Made by a program: the position numbers and the translations under genes. From the NCBI GenBank assembly GCA_028287395.1, contig JAQBPR010000086.1:1-61971 (forward strand): 61,971 nt of DNA. The letters run 5' to 3'. The notes beneath the pieces were generated by a model. The model did no database searches and was not told the DNA's origin. It saw only the letters and a list, made by a program, of their open reading frames with translations. Positions 1-9,638 of the stretch are shown piece after piece. The DNA is from Bacilli bacterium (GTDB lineage: Bacteria > Bacillota > Bacilli > Paenibacillales > NBRC-103111). Positions within the stretch are counted from its first letter, which is position 1. Each line of letters starts with the position of its first letter.

Positions 1-82
1 GTTTATGCGCCCTAACGATGAAAAACATCGTTTCAGTCCAAACAATCAGCATTTATATGCCTTCTATGCTATTGACCAGAAG

Positions 83-523
83 CTATCGACTATCCAAAAT
101 CAACGTGACAGGTCCCCAATTTGTAAAGGTGACATCCATCATTTCACCAAAAGCTCCGGTTTCAACGTGTAATCCCTGCTCGCGCAAGGAATCATTAAAT
201 AAGTTGTACAAGGTTTCAGCAGGCTTTGAACTCGCAGCTGCCATGAAGTTAGGCCTTCTTCCCTTACGGCAATCTCCATAAAGTGTAAACTGCGAGATTG
301 ACAATACTTGTCCACCGATTTCACGAACCGAAATATTCATTTTCCCTTGTTCATCTTCAAAAATACGCAGCCCTGCGATTTTCTCAGCAAGCACACGAGC
401 ATCCTGTTCCTGATCGTCATGTGTCACACCAACCAAAAGAACAAGTCCTTGCGCAATTTGACCTATGCACTTTCCAGCAACGGTTACCTGTGCTTCCTTA
501 CTGCGCTGAATGACAATTCTCAT
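83..523 (-). CDS. dtd: D-aminoacyl-tRNA deacylase
   Basis: Removes D-amino acids (and glycine wrongly loaded on tRNA-Ala) from tRNA in the cytoplasm, a translation proofreading step. The 146-residue product has the usual family length. It carries the SQFTL motif at residues 77-81 and the C-terminal NWGPVT segment at 135-140, which contain the two signature loops of the Dtd active site. The ATG overlaps the rel stop in an ATGA junction, so the gene is translationally coupled to rel, as in the rel-dtd pair of other Firmicutes. The 82 bases after its stop, up to the window edge, show no clear gene. Confidence 0.96.
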   Translation of the reverse strand: MRIVIQRSKEAQVTVAGKCIGQIAQGLVLLVGVTHDDQEQDARVLAEKIAGLRIFEDEQGKMNISVREIGGQVLSISQFTLYGDCRKGRRPNFMAAASSKPAETLYNLFNDSLREQGLHVETGAFGEMMDVTFTNWGPVTLILDSR

Positions 524-2700
524 GACTGCATAATCCGCTGCACGGAATAGACGTCTTTAATCCGTTTAATTTTATCAACAACGGACTGCAAATGATCAAT
601 GTTGCGAATGAGAATGGTGACATGGATCATCGCCATTTTATTCTTGTCCGAACGGCCAGAAACTGCCGATATGATTGTTTTGCTCTCCGAAACGGATTGC
701 AGCACTTCATTTAGCAAGCCACGGCGATCATGACCCGTAATTTCAATTTCGACGCTATAATTCGCTTCGACTGCATCGACCCATTCCACCTCAATGACGC
801 GATTGCCTTCTTCCCCATCCCCTGTAGGAATATTCATACAATCTTCGCGATGCACTGATACGCCTCTACCGCGTGTAATATACCCGATAATTGGATCTCC
901 CGGCACTGGATTACAACAGCGTGCAAAGCGTACCAATGTATTGTCAACGCCTTTTACCTGGATTCCGTGCGTCGGACGGCTTTTCTTCTCAGGCGCTGCT
1001 TTAAGTTCCTTCACTTCACCACTTAACTCCAGCACATTGGATTCTTCCGTCTCCCTGCGCAGCTTTTCCGTCAGCTTCGTGCAGATTTGTGCCGCTGTAA
1101 TACCGCCAAAACCAACTCCGGCGAGCATATCCTCAATATCATTAAAATTAAATTTGCCTGCTGCATCTTGTAATTTATCTTCGGTCATTAAAACGGAAGG
1201 CTCGTAGCCTAAACGCTTGAGCTCGCGCTCAATCGCTTCCTTCCCCTTTACAACGTTTTCTTCTCGTCTTTCTTTCTTAAACCATTGCTTAATTTTACTT
1301 CTTGCATGAGAGGATTGCGCAATCTTGACCCAATCCTGGCTTGGGCCATAAGAATGCTTCGAGGTTAAAATTTCAATAATATCCCCCGTATTTAAGCGAT
1401 GATCCAACGGCACAATCCGTCCATTTACTTTAGCGCCGATGGTTCGATTCCCTACTTCAGTATGAATTCGATAGGCAAAATCAAGCGGCCCAGAACCAGC
1501 TGGCAGCTCGATAACTTCTCCCTTAGGTGTAAAAACAAACACAAGATCAGAGAAAAAATCCATTTTTAATGATTCCATAAATTCGGATGCATCACGCGCT
1601 TCATTCTGCAATTCTAATATTTCACGGAACCAAGACATTTTATCTTCAAAATTACCGTTTGGTACCAAGGAGCCTTCTTTATATGCCCAATGGGCGGCAA
1701 TACCAAATTCAGATGTGCGATGCATATCCTTCGTACGAATTTGCACCTCTAACGGCTCGCCCTGCGCACCGATTACGGTTGTATGCAGCGATTGATACAT
1801 ATTGGCTTTAGGCATGGCAACATAGTCTTTAAATCGGCCGGGCATTGGCTTCCACAAAGTATGAATAATGCCAAGCGTGGCATAACAATCCTTAATATTA
1901 TCGACAATAACACGAATCGCTAAAAGATCGTAGATCTCATTAAACTGCTTATTGCGAGTCGTCATTTTTTTATAAATGCTATATATATGCTTCGGACGAC
2001 CTGAGATATCACTCTCAATACCCATTTCTGCCACTTTGTCGCGAATGCTTGTAATGACATCTTCAATATATTTTTCCCGTTCAGCGCGTTTCTTCTGCAT
2101 CAGATTGACGATGCGATAATACTGCTGCGGGTTCAAATAACGGAGTGCAATATCCTCCATCTCCCACTTTATCGCTGATATGCCCAGCCGATGTGCGATG
2201 GGACAATAAATTTCTAATGTTTCATCCGCAATTCGCCGTTGGCTTTCTTCGGATTGGTACTTTAGCGTGCGCATATTATGTAAACGATCCGCCAGCTTGA
2301 TTAAAATAACGCGAATATCCTGCGCCATTGCGACGAACATTTTGCGATAATTTTCATTTTGCTGCTCTTCTTTTGATTTAAATTGAATCTTATCCAGCTT
2401 AGTCAGAGCGTCTACAAGCATGGCGCAAGTTTTACCGAAATGTTCTAATACACTATCTAAAGATACCGTCGTATCCTCGACGACATCATGTAATAAAGCG
2501 GCGATAATCGACGTCGCATCCATCTGCATATTTATTAAAATATCAGCAACAGCGAGCGGGTGAAGAATATAAGCCTCTCCTGATTTGCGGAGCTGCCCGT
2601 GATGCGCTTGATCAGCGAAATCATAAGCTTCTTGAATCTTGTTGAGGTCAGCATCTTTTAGATAAGTCGCTGCTTTCTCAAGTAATTGCCCAATGCTCAT
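520..2700 (-). CDS. rel: Bifunctional (p)ppGpp synthetase/hydrolase
   Basis: Makes and degrades the stringent-response alarmone (p)ppGpp from GTP/GDP and ATP. The 726 residues show the full domain order: an HD hydrolase domain with HDVVEDT at 71-77, a synthetase domain around 200-350 with the [22 protein letters not shown] stretch, a TGS domain near 390-450, and a C-terminal ACT domain near 650-726. Both catalytic halves look intact, so it should be the bifunctional long form. The start is supported by a GGAAAGGG site 7 bases upstream. It follows apt after a terminator and has its own likely promoter at 2751-2780. It is coupled to dtd downstream. Confidence 0.97.
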   Translation of the reverse strand: MSIGQLLEKAATYLKDADLNKIQEAYDFADQAHHGQLRKSGEAYILHPLAVADILINMQMDATSIIAALLHDVVEDTTVSLDSVLEHFGKTCAMLVDALTKLDKIQFKSKEEQQNENYRKMFVAMAQDIRVILIKLADRLHNMRTLKYQSEESQRRIADETLEIYCPIAHRLGISAIKWEMEDIALRYLNPQQYYRIVNLMQKKRAEREKYIEDVITSIRDKVAEMGIESDISGRPKHIYSIYKKMTTRNKQFNEIYDLLAIRVIVDNIKDCYATLGIIHTLWKPMPGRFKDYVAMPKANMYQSLHTTVIGAQGEPLEVQIRTKDMHRTSEFGIAAHWAYKEGSLVPNGNFEDKMSWFREILELQNEARDASEFMESLKMDFFSDLVFVFTPKGEVIELPAGSGPLDFAYRIHTEVGNRTIGAKVNGRIVPLDHRLNTGDIIEILTSKHSYGPSQDWVKIAQSSHARSKIKQWFKKERREENVVKGKEAIERELKRLGYEPSVLMTEDKLQDAAGKFNFNDIEDMLAGVGFGGITAAQICTKLTEKLRRETEESNVLELSGEVKELKAAPEKKSRPTHGIQVKGVDNTLVRFARCCNPVPGDPIIGYITRGRGVSVHREDCMNIPTGDGEEGNRVIEVEWVDAVEANYSVEIEITGHDRRGLLNEVLQSVSESKTIISAVSGRSDKNKMAMIHVTILIRNIDHLQSVVDKIKRIKDVYSVQRIMQS

Positions 2701-2750
2701 TGCGTAACCCTTTCCGTGTGACCGTCATGTCGTACTTGCGATTTTAATCC

Positions 2751-2780
2751 ATTATGCCCCTCAATCAGGCTTCTCGTCAA
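2751..2780 (-). promoter_or_regulatory. Sigma-A promoter of rel-dtd
   Basis: On the minus strand TTGACG (2780-2775) and CATAAT (2756-2751) are separated by 18 bases, about 50 bases upstream of the rel start. This fits a vegetative promoter with a one-base mismatch in each box. It lies after the apt terminator, so rel-dtd can be transcribed separately from recJ-apt. Confidence 0.55.
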
Positions 2781-2856
2781 GAATCCTGTCGAAACGATTC
2801 CAATCCACGCGTGAAGCGGGAAAATCAAGCTCATCTACACTATTAACAGTATAAAG

Positions 2857-2880
2857 CAAAAACCGTCCTATATGGACGGT
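2857..2880 (-). terminator. Rho-independent terminator after apt
   Basis: A perfect 7-bp stem (ACCGTCC/GGACGGT with a TATAT loop) lies 30 bases past the apt stop. On the minus strand it is followed by five T residues. Confidence 0.75.
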
Positions 2881-2910
2881 AGCTTATTACAAGGATGGAA
2901 CAGATTAGGA

Positions 2911-3426
2911 TTATGAATATTGGATTAAAGATTGCACCTGAAGCCCATTTAACTTCTCGCGTCCACTTAAATACATTAATTCAATCAAAAATACCGATCC
3001 GATAATATCTCCGCCTAATTGCTGAATCAGGTTAATCGAAGTCGCAATTGTTCCGCCCGTAGCGAGTAAATCGTCGGCGATCAATACCTTTTGCCCCGGC
3101 TGAATGGCATCTCTATGCATCGCAAGCTTATCTTTGCCATACTCAAGCGCATAATCCGCTTCAATACAATCGCCAGGCAGCTTACCGCTTTTGCGAATCG
3201 GCACGAATCCCACGCCCAAAGCATAAGCAAGCGGAGCGCCTACAACAAATCCACGCGCTTCAGGACCTGCGATCAAATCAATTTTCAGATCTTGAACCAT
3301 TTCCTTCAGTTTATCAATCGCTGCTTTGTAAGCAGGTCCATTGTTAAGTAAGGTTGTAATATCCTTAAAGCGAATGCCTTGTTGCGGAAAATCCGGAATG
3401 ACACGAATGTGCTCTTTAAAATTCAT
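2911..3426 (-). CDS. apt: Adenine phosphoribosyltransferase
   Basis: Salvages adenine to AMP using PRPP. The 171-residue protein has the PRPP-binding motif ADDLLATGGT at 117-126 and the family N-terminal region IPDFPQQGIRFKDIT. A longer upstream reading frame exists, but the ATG at 3426 is chosen because a strong AGGAGG (3433-3438) sits 6-7 bases before it and the resulting length is typical of Apt. It lies 29 bases downstream of recJ and is followed by a hairpin terminator. The order recJ-apt-rel-dtd is conserved in Firmicutes. Confidence 0.96.
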   Translation of the reverse strand: MNFKEHIRVIPDFPQQGIRFKDITTLLNNGPAYKAAIDKLKEMVQDLKIDLIAGPEARGFVVGAPLAYALGVGFVPIRKSGKLPGDCIEADYALEYGKDKLAMHRDAIQPGQKVLIADDLLATGGTIATSINLIQQLGGDIIGSVFLIELMYLSGREKLNGLQVQSLIQYS

Positions 3427-3455
3427 AAAATATCCTCCTAATTGTTCTTGATATG

Positions 3456-5903
3456 TTATGCGAATGCTTCGACCGATGCTTCCATTTCCTTCACGATTTG
3501 CGGCAATATCCAGCTGCTTAGTTCGTTTGCGGAACAATAAAGCAAGGTTTGTTCCACTTCCTGGCGCTGCAACCTTTGTTGATATAATACAGAGGTAGAC
3601 AACTCGCGTTTCTGCGGGGTTAATGTGCATTGATAACGCTGGCCATTACGCGCAATAAAGCCAAGTTCTTCGAACACATCGAGAATAAATCGAATCATGA
3701 CCGGTGTTAATCCAGATCGTTTACTAAACGAAACAGATAAACTATTCATATCCATATCAGGCTGACGTTGGATGGCAGCATACACACTTTTAAATAAATC
3801 TCGCGCAGGAATGGCTGTATTTTGCAAGGGTGAAGGATCATTTAATAATACATAGAGACGCTCTACTTCAACTGCATGAGCTAAAGCGATTTGCATGGGC
3901 ATTAATCCAGCGGGCAAAAAATAATAAATCAGATCACGGATTTGCGCGAACGACGTTTCACGGGCAAAAGAATTCAGAGGTTGCGGCACACCAGATGACT
4001 CTACCAACCAAAGTGAACAGCCTAGCATCGTTAATGCAGCTGGCAGCAAAGCTTTTTCTGCTTTATTAAATACGACCACACCAACTGCATCTTTACTTGG
4101 TTTTCCTGTTAGAGCAAGCGTTCGGCTTAGTCGATTTGAAACCATGTCCGTCCATTTTTTTTCAAAATCCTTTACGCCTCGCCAATCAAAAACCTGCGGC
4201 TGGGGAACACAAATATCTTGAATCAATAATTGCGGCTTTCGTACACCATTCCATTCATTTACGTTCATTTCACCGAAAACGTCGACTCTGGCAGTGGGTG
4301 AAATCAATGCAGCTAATGTGCCCCGTCCAAAAGCAATGGCATCCATGGTCTTCGCATGTTGAACTTCAGTAAGGGCAAGCTTCAAATGCTGATGATCTCT
4401 TCCAATCGTTTTCAGCTCATCGATCCTCAAGCCACGGAAAATAAATTTAGGCGATGGGTTAGCCATCCCAAACGGCGCAAGCTGATCCATCTGTTGAATC
4501 AATTCAAGCGGTACTTCCTGTAATTCACAAGCTATATCAGCCTGCATAATGGGCATATAATCTTCCTCTGACAACCATTCTTCAGCGAGTTTTTGCAATC
4601 TTTGTTCTAATTCGGGAATATTCTCTTGATGTATGGTCATTCCCGCCGCAGCTTGATGTCCACCGTAATGTTTAAATAAGTCGGCTGATTGCGATAATGC
4701 TTTGAAAAGATCAAATCCGGCAATCGACCTTGCAGAACCTTTGGCCATACCTGTTTGTGAATCGATGCCTAAGATAATGGTCGGACGATAATATTTATCC
4801 AAAAGCTTGGAAGCAACGATTCCAATCACACCGACATTCCAATCTTCCTTAGCCAGTACAATCACTTTGCGCTGATGGAAGTTAGCGTCTGCTTCGACTA
4901 ATTGCAGGGCATCCTTCGTCATTTCTTCGACAATCCGCTGTCTCTCTTTGTTTAAAACATCCAAATCAAAGGCCAAATGCTCTGCCTCCTGCTCACTGTC
5001 GGTGATCAATAAGCGTACTGCCGTGTCAGCGCAATCCAAACGACCGCTGGCATTAATTCTCGGCGCAAGCGAAAAACCGATTTGTCCAGCTGATACCGTA
5101 TTACGTTCAACCCCTGAGACACTCATCAACGCTTTGAAGCCAGGTAAAACAGTGGATCGCATCCGCTCTATTCCAAGCTTCACCAAGAGCCGATTTTCGT
5201 CGATCAGCGGCATTAAATCAGCTATAGTACCGAGTGTTACCATTTCTAGCAGTTCTACAGGAGCTCGTCCCAATAACGCGTGCGCCAATTTAAAAGCGAC
5301 ACCTACTCCAGCTAATTGTTTAAAGGGGTAAGGACACCCTGGTTTTTTCGGATTAAGGATGGCTAGTGCAGGTGGTAAAATTTCCGGAGGCTCATGATGA
5401 TCCGTTACAATCACATCAAGTCCAAGCTCACACGCATATTCAATTTCATCCACTGCACTGATTCCAGTATCCACTGTGATGATTAAGGAAACACCCTGTT
5501 TGAGCGCATGATCTAAAGCACTACGATTTAAGCCATAGCCCTCATGGACACGATGCGGGATATAAAAGTCAAAGGTCGCATTCAATTGCTTCAATAATTG
5601 GACCATTAATGCTGTGCTGCTGACGCCATCTGCATCGTAATCGCCATAAATTCGAATTTTTTCTTGTGTATGCAAAGCCTTTTGGATTCGCTCGACTGCT
5701 TGCTGCATGCCATCAAAAAGAAACGGATCATGCAAACGCCCAACATCCGCAGATAAAAATTGCTCGGCTTGCTTCACCGTTTTAATACCGCGAACGACAA
5801 GCAATTTCGCAACGATCTCACTTATAGACAATTCTTGAGTCAACTGCTGCACAGCTGATTCATCACAGTCGCTAATGTTCCATCTAGCTTTGGAATGGAG
5901 CAT
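3456..5903 (-). CDS. recJ: Single-stranded-DNA exonuclease RecJ
   Basis: A 5'-3' ssDNA exonuclease of recombination and repair. DHH-superfamily motifs are clear: DYDADG at 88-93, VDTG near 144 and TDHH at 167-170, followed by the DHHA1 domain with its GGHQAAAGMT signature around residue 420. The product is 815 residues, close to the Bacillus form, with a C-terminal extension of the type seen in Firmicutes. The start at 5903 is preferred over an upstream ATG in the same frame because AAAGGAGA lies 7 bases before it. That ribosome binding site overlaps the stop of the upstream cation transporter gene, so the two are probably co-transcribed. Confidence 0.96.
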   Translation of the reverse strand: MLHSKARWNISDCDESAVQQLTQELSISEIVAKLLVVRGIKTVKQAEQFLSADVGRLHDPFLFDGMQQAVERIQKALHTQEKIRIYGDYDADGVSSTALMVQLLKQLNATFDFYIPHRVHEGYGLNRSALDHALKQGVSLIITVDTGISAVDEIEYACELGLDVIVTDHHEPPEILPPALAILNPKKPGCPYPFKQLAGVGVAFKLAHALLGRAPVELLEMVTLGTIADLMPLIDENRLLVKLGIERMRSTVLPGFKALMSVSGVERNTVSAGQIGFSLAPRINASGRLDCADTAVRLLITDSEQEAEHLAFDLDVLNKERQRIVEEMTKDALQLVEADANFHQRKVIVLAKEDWNVGVIGIVASKLLDKYYRPTIILGIDSQTGMAKGSARSIAGFDLFKALSQSADLFKHYGGHQAAAGMTIHQENIPELEQRLQKLAEEWLSEEDYMPIMQADIACELQEVPLELIQQMDQLAPFGMANPSPKFIFRGLRIDELKTIGRDHQHLKLALTEVQHAKTMDAIAFGRGTLAALISPTARVDVFGEMNVNEWNGVRKPQLLIQDICVPQPQVFDWRGVKDFEKKWTDMVSNRLSRTLALTGKPSKDAVGVVVFNKAEKALLPAALTMLGCSLWLVESSGVPQPLNSFARETSFAQIRDLIYYFLPAGLMPMQIALAHAVEVERLYVLLNDPSPLQNTAIPARDLFKSVYAAIQRQPDMDMNSLSVSFSKRSGLTPVMIRFILDVFEELGFIARNGQRYQCTLTPQKRELSTSVLYQQRLQRQEVEQTLLYCSANELSSWILPQIVKEMEASVEAFA

Positions 5904-5916
5904 AATCGATTCTCCT

Positions 5917-6870
5917 TTAATGCAGCAGTATAGGCATATCATCTTGATTTGAATCTACATTATTTTTGTAAGGATAGCCTGGATCGTAGGGATTCACATG
6001 AATAAAGACATCGGAAACATGAATAAACCGCTTCATCAACTGCTGTTTAACAAGTCTTGCGATATCATGACCTTCCAACACAGAGATTTTTGGATTCACG
6101 CTAATTTTCACATCAACAATCACATAATGCCCATGCTCTCTGGCGCGTAAATCATCGACCGTGATAACTCCTTTAATTTTTTGCACGGTATTAATGAGCT
6201 CAGCGGCATCCTCAGCGTGCATGACGTGATCCATCGTATTATGAATCGACTCCATCACCAGCCTATAGCCCATATTCAACACGAGCACAGCTACGAATAG
6301 GCTAGCTAACGGGTCAAGGATATAGAGTTGTTCTACACTATAATATTTTCCGATTAATGCGCCTAGCACCCCTGCTAGCGCAGCTAAAGACGAATAAACA
6401 TCCGATCGATGCTCCCAGGCATTTGCAATCAGAGCCTGGCTCGATAATTTTTTCCCTAGCTTGTATTTATAGCGGAACATCGCTTCTTTAATCACAATGG
6501 AAGCCACAATGGCAATGATAGCAAAACCTTTTGGCGGAGACGAAACTCCATGTATAACCGTCTTTACAGCAGATATACCTATTTCCACACCAACAACTAA
6601 AAGAAGCACAGAAACAATAATCGCAGCAATGGATTCCGCTTTGCCGTGCCCATAAGGATGATCTTCATCAGGAGGCAGCTTTGCAGTTCGTAGACCGATT
6701 AATACAGCCAAAGATCCCGCTACATCTGAGGCTGAATGCACGGCATCAGCGATCAAGGCTTTACTATTGCTTAACCAGCCAACGACGCCTTTCATTATCG
6801 CCAGAAATATGTTGCCGATAATTCCAAGCCACGCCGCAAATTCCGCCTGTTTAAATCGTTGCTCTGACAT
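5917..6870 (-). CDS. Cation diffusion facilitator transporter
   Basis: Predicted inner-membrane efflux carrier exchanging divalent metal ions (Zn, Fe, Mn or similar) for protons. The 317-residue protein has the hallmark helices of the CDF family: SNSKALIADAVHSASD near residues 35-50 supplies the metal-binding Asp/His/Asp set, and HRSDVYSS near 150 matches the second metal-site helix. A cytoplasmic C-terminal domain follows. The start is placed at the ATG with GGGGAG 7 bases upstream; an in-frame TTG five codons earlier lacks a site. It is the first gene of the transporter-recJ-apt group. The substrate cannot be told from sequence. Confidence 0.85.
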   Translation of the reverse strand: MSEQRFKQAEFAAWLGIIGNIFLAIMKGVVGWLSNSKALIADAVHSASDVAGSLAVLIGLRTAKLPPDEDHPYGHGKAESIAAIIVSVLLLVVGVEIGISAVKTVIHGVSSPPKGFAIIAIVASIVIKEAMFRYKYKLGKKLSSQALIANAWEHRSDVYSSLAALAGVLGALIGKYYSVEQLYILDPLASLFVAVLVLNMGYRLVMESIHNTMDHVMHAEDAAELINTVQKIKGVITVDDLRAREHGHYVIVDVKISVNPKISVLEGHDIARLVKQQLMKRFIHVSDVFIHVNPYDPGYPYKNNVDSNQDDMPILLH

Positions 6871-6905
6871 CTGGACACTCCCCAAATAAATTTAGAACGG
6901 ATTGG

Positions 6906-6933
6906 AAAAGCCGCGGAAGAAAATTCACGCGGC
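6906..6933 (-). terminator. Terminator after secF
   Basis: The inverted repeat GCCGCG (6910-6915) / CGCGGC (6928-6933) lies just beyond the secF stop. On the minus strand it is followed by a short TTTT run. The stem is GC-only but short, so termination may be partial. Confidence 0.5.
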
Positions 6934-6939
6934 CGATGA

Positions 6940-7860
6940 TTATTCTTTTGCAGCAATAAGCTTTTTATTATTGGAAATCGATTTATTTTTCATTAACAAC
7001 CAGATTGGGCTTGCAATGAAAATAGATGAATATCCACCGCTGACAAGTCCAACAATCATTGCAAGGGAGAAGTATTTAATGGCCGGGCTGCCGAAAACGA
7101 ATAAACATATGGCTCCGATGAGCACCGTCAATATCGTATTGATCGAACGCGTCATCGTCTGCCAAATACTGCGGTTAACGAGTTCGGAAAGATCATTGAA
7201 ATTTTTGAGCTTAGAAAATCGCAAGTTTTCACGGATTCGGTCGAAAATAACAATCGTATCGTTGATCGAATAACCGATAATCGTTAGCACAGCGGCGACA
7301 AAAGGAAGATTGACTTCCCAACGGAATATCGAGAAAAGACTTACGACGATAAATGCATCATGCAGTAGAGCTATGATAGCTGCCACCGCAAAGCGCCATT
7401 CAAAACGAATACTCACATAAATAATAATTCCCAAGCAGGCGGCTAAGACTGCATAAATGGCTAATTTACCGAGCTCTTTTGCCGATTCGATATCCACCGT
7501 ATTTTCATCATGGCTATGACTGAGGTCAACCCCGTATGCGGTAGTCATCGCACTTATAATCTTATTCACATCGTCCAATTTGAGTACCTTATCAAATCGA
7601 GCCGTCACGCGATCACTTTTGTCTCCACCAATGGTGGTTATTGCAGGCACATAGCCGGCATCTTTGAAGATTTGCTCAACCTTAGTTTTATCAAGGGTTT
7701 TACCTACAGTAATATCCAGCGATGTACCCGCTTTAAAGTCGACTCCAAAGTTTAAACCGAAAACAAATAATGTCAAAATCCCAATTAGCGTAATGAACGC
7801 CGAAAGCGCGAAAAATCTTTTGCGATGTTTGATAATATCAAATTTAAAATTATAACGCAC
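6940..7860 (-). CDS. secF: Protein translocase subunit SecF
   Basis: Partner of SecD in the SecDF complex, which uses the proton gradient to help pull exported proteins through SecYEG. The 306-residue protein has an N-terminal membrane helix, the FGVDFKAGTSLDI signature at 38-50, a periplasm-side-type P1 domain, and a five-helix block containing SINDTIVIFDRIREN. Its start overlaps the end of secD by 11 bases, implying coupled translation. In B. subtilis the two are fused in one polypeptide; here they are separate. Confidence 0.95.
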   Translation of the reverse strand: MRYNFKFDIIKHRKRFFALSAFITLIGILTLFVFGLNFGVDFKAGTSLDITVGKTLDKTKVEQIFKDAGYVPAITTIGGDKSDRVTARFDKVLKLDDVNKIISAMTTAYGVDLSHSHDENTVDIESAKELGKLAIYAVLAACLGIIIYVSIRFEWRFAVAAIIALLHDAFIVVSLFSIFRWEVNLPFVAAVLTIIGYSINDTIVIFDRIRENLRFSKLKNFNDLSELVNRSIWQTMTRSINTILTVLIGAICLFVFGSPAIKYFSLAMIVGLVSGGYSSIFIASPIWLLMKNKSISNNKKLIAAKE

Positions 7861-9082
7861 TGATTTCTTCCTCCTTCACACCGAAATAACCTGGTTTATT
7901 AACAACGCCCGATTTCACTAACAATTGTAATAAGAGGCGCGATAAAAACACGTTCGATACTAGACTGACTAATATGCTAAAGATAAGCGTTAACGCAAAT
8001 CCTTGAATGGAGCCTGTCCCGATAAAATAAAGTACAGCTCCAGCAATCAAGGTTGTTACATGCGCATCAATAATCGTTTTGAATGAAGTTTTAGAACCTG
8101 CTCTCAATGAGGATAGAATGCTTTTCCCACTGCGCATTTCTTCTTTAATTCTTTCATACGTTATAATATTCGCATCGACAGCCATCCCAACGCCAAGCAC
8201 GAATGCGGCAATTCCCGGCAAGGTTAACGTTGCGTTCAATAAATAGAACACAAGCAAAAGCATCCAGGTATAGGTTATTAGCGTCACGCTTGCAATAAAC
8301 CCCGGAACGCGATAAAAGCCTATCATTCCAACGATGATGATGACTAAAGCGATAAGTCCCGCTACTACGGTATCTTGTAATGATTGTTTCCCTAAAGATG
8401 CGCCGACGCTTTGCGTATATTTTTCTTCCAGCTTAAGCGGCAGTGCGCCTAGATTGATTTTATCAACTAACGATTGGACTTCCGCCAAAGAAGAGAATCC
8501 GTTAATGACAGCACTGTCACTGTCAATGACCGTATGAACACTTGGATTGGAAAGCAATTGATCATCCATATAAATAGCCATAGTTCCGTTTAATGCAGCT
8601 GTAGTAACTTCTTTCATTTTACTTGCTTTTTTCAATTTAATCGAGACGATCGGCTGTGAATTATCGTATTGTACTTTTGCTCCATTGGGAACAAAATCAC
8701 TGCCATCCATCAAAATTTCGCCATTAAGACCCTTTTTAAAGTTCAAATAAAAAGGCTTCACCAAATTTGCTCTAACTTCTTCTGCATTCGCCACACCCGC
8801 GATCCTTGCACGAATACGGTCTTTTCCTTCTGGAGAAATATCCGGTTCCATCGTACCCGTTGGATCAACGCGCTTTTTTAAGCTGTTCGCTGTTTCATTC
8901 AATGCTTGTTTTGTAATCACGCCACCTGCAATAATTGGTTTCGCTGTATACAAAATTTCAAATCCACCCTTTAAATCCAACCCCAATTTAATCTTATTCA
9001 TCAGAAAAGAACTTGTAGCGCCAATCGTTCCAAGCGCCAAAATAACAATTAAAACAAACGCAATAAATCTTTTGCCATTCAT
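7850..9082 (-). CDS. secD: Protein translocase subunit SecD
   Basis: Membrane subunit of the SecDF export motor. The 410-residue product starts with a membrane helix, then LGLDLKGGFEILY at 33-45 (the SecD signature), a large extracytoplasmic P1 domain, and a C-terminal block of membrane helices with GMAVDANIITYERIKEE. It is shorter than E. coli SecD (615) because the P1 region is compact, as usual for Firmicutes. A strong promoter at 9118-9146 precedes it, and GGGAGAC serves as ribosome binding site. Confidence 0.95.
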   Translation of the reverse strand: MNGKRFIAFVLIVILALGTIGATSSFLMNKIKLGLDLKGGFEILYTAKPIIAGGVITKQALNETANSLKKRVDPTGTMEPDISPEGKDRIRARIAGVANAEEVRANLVKPFYLNFKKGLNGEILMDGSDFVPNGAKVQYDNSQPIVSIKLKKASKMKEVTTAALNGTMAIYMDDQLLSNPSVHTVIDSDSAVINGFSSLAEVQSLVDKINLGALPLKLEEKYTQSVGASLGKQSLQDTVVAGLIALVIIIVGMIGFYRVPGFIASVTLITYTWMLLLVFYLLNATLTLPGIAAFVLGVGMAVDANIITYERIKEEMRSGKSILSSLRAGSKTSFKTIIDAHVTTLIAGAVLYFIGTGSIQGFALTLIFSILVSLVSNVFLSRLLLQLLVKSGVVNKPGYFGVKEEEISAL

Positions 9083-9117
9083 AACCGATATGTCTCCCTT
9101 CCATGCTCAATAGTCCT

Positions 9118-9146
9118 ATTATACTCACCGATGAAAAACGAGTCAA
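9118..9146 (-). promoter_or_regulatory. Sigma-A promoter of secDF
   Basis: On the minus strand TTGACT (9146-9141) and a perfect TATAAT (9123-9118) are exactly 17 bases apart, 36 bases upstream of secD. It is one of the closest matches to the vegetative consensus in the window. Confidence 0.8.
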
Positions 9147-9161
9147 TTTAGTATTATGAAA

Positions 9162-9190
9162 AAAAGGCCTCCTGTTTAAAAGGTGCCTTT
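9162..9190 (-). terminator. Terminator overlapping the comN stop
   Basis: AAAAGGC/GCCTTTT arms with an inner CCT/AGG pairing form a hairpin whose 5' arm is the last codons of comN. On the minus strand the 3' arm runs into TTTTTTT. It separates comN from the secDF promoter. Confidence 0.65.
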
Positions 9191-9436
9191 AAAAGCTCTC
9201 ATCGTCATCCAATTCATAAAATTTGTCGTTTTTAAAGATAAAATATCGTTCACCACTTTATGAAGCGGAGGGACTCCAGATTTAGCATACTTGTCGCTTA
9301 CACAATCCCAAATATCTTTACCCGTAACAGCTTCATACCCCAATTTTTTGAATTCCTCGGATTTGCTCCAGCATAAATCTTCAATTATTTTGTTTAGCTC
9401 TTGTTCGTTATATTCGAACACCGACTCATGGGTCAT
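9176..9436 (-). CDS. comN: ComN-type post-transcriptional regulator
   Basis: An 86-residue cytoplasmic protein of the Post_transc_reg family. In B. subtilis ComN (YrzD) affects comE mRNA and late competence. Assignment rests on size, on the acidic N-terminal half with WSKSEEFKKLGYEAVTGKDIWDC-type sequence, on the central SDKYAKSGVPPLHKVVNDILSL segment, and on position between secDF and spoVB exactly as in B. subtilis. The ribosome binding site is AGGAGG. A perfect inverted repeat lies just upstream in its leader (9455-9477). Confidence 0.75.
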   Translation of the reverse strand: MTHESVFEYNEQELNKIIEDLCWSKSEEFKKLGYEAVTGKDIWDCVSDKYAKSGVPPLHKVVNDILSLKTTNFMNWMTMRAFKGTF

Positions 9437-9454
9437 TGTTTAAATCCTCCTAAA

Positions 9455-9477
9455 AGTTTTGCGATCTTTGCAAAACT
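9455..9477 (-). promoter_or_regulatory. Inverted repeat in the comN leader
   Basis: AGTTTTGC and GCAAAACT form a perfect 8-bp inverted repeat around a 7-base spacer, immediately upstream of the comN ribosome binding site. It could be an mRNA hairpin next to the ribosome binding site or a protein site. No matching U-tract is present, so it is not a normal terminator. Confidence 0.4.
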
Positions 9478-9638
9478 GGCATCGTAAGCATCAGAACTTC
9501 ATTCTACATATTCGCTGAAAAAACAAAGAATCCTTCCCCCGCAGCATTATCCATAAGTAAATTTGTTGCATGAGCTTGGACGTTAAAAGCATATCCATAA
9601 AGAATAAGGTCCCAGCTTAAAAGGAGGAAGATATACCG

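Noticed and set aside
18..281. 87-codon plus-strand frame at the left edge
   Set aside because: Most of it is antisense to dtd and the peptide has no recognisable features.
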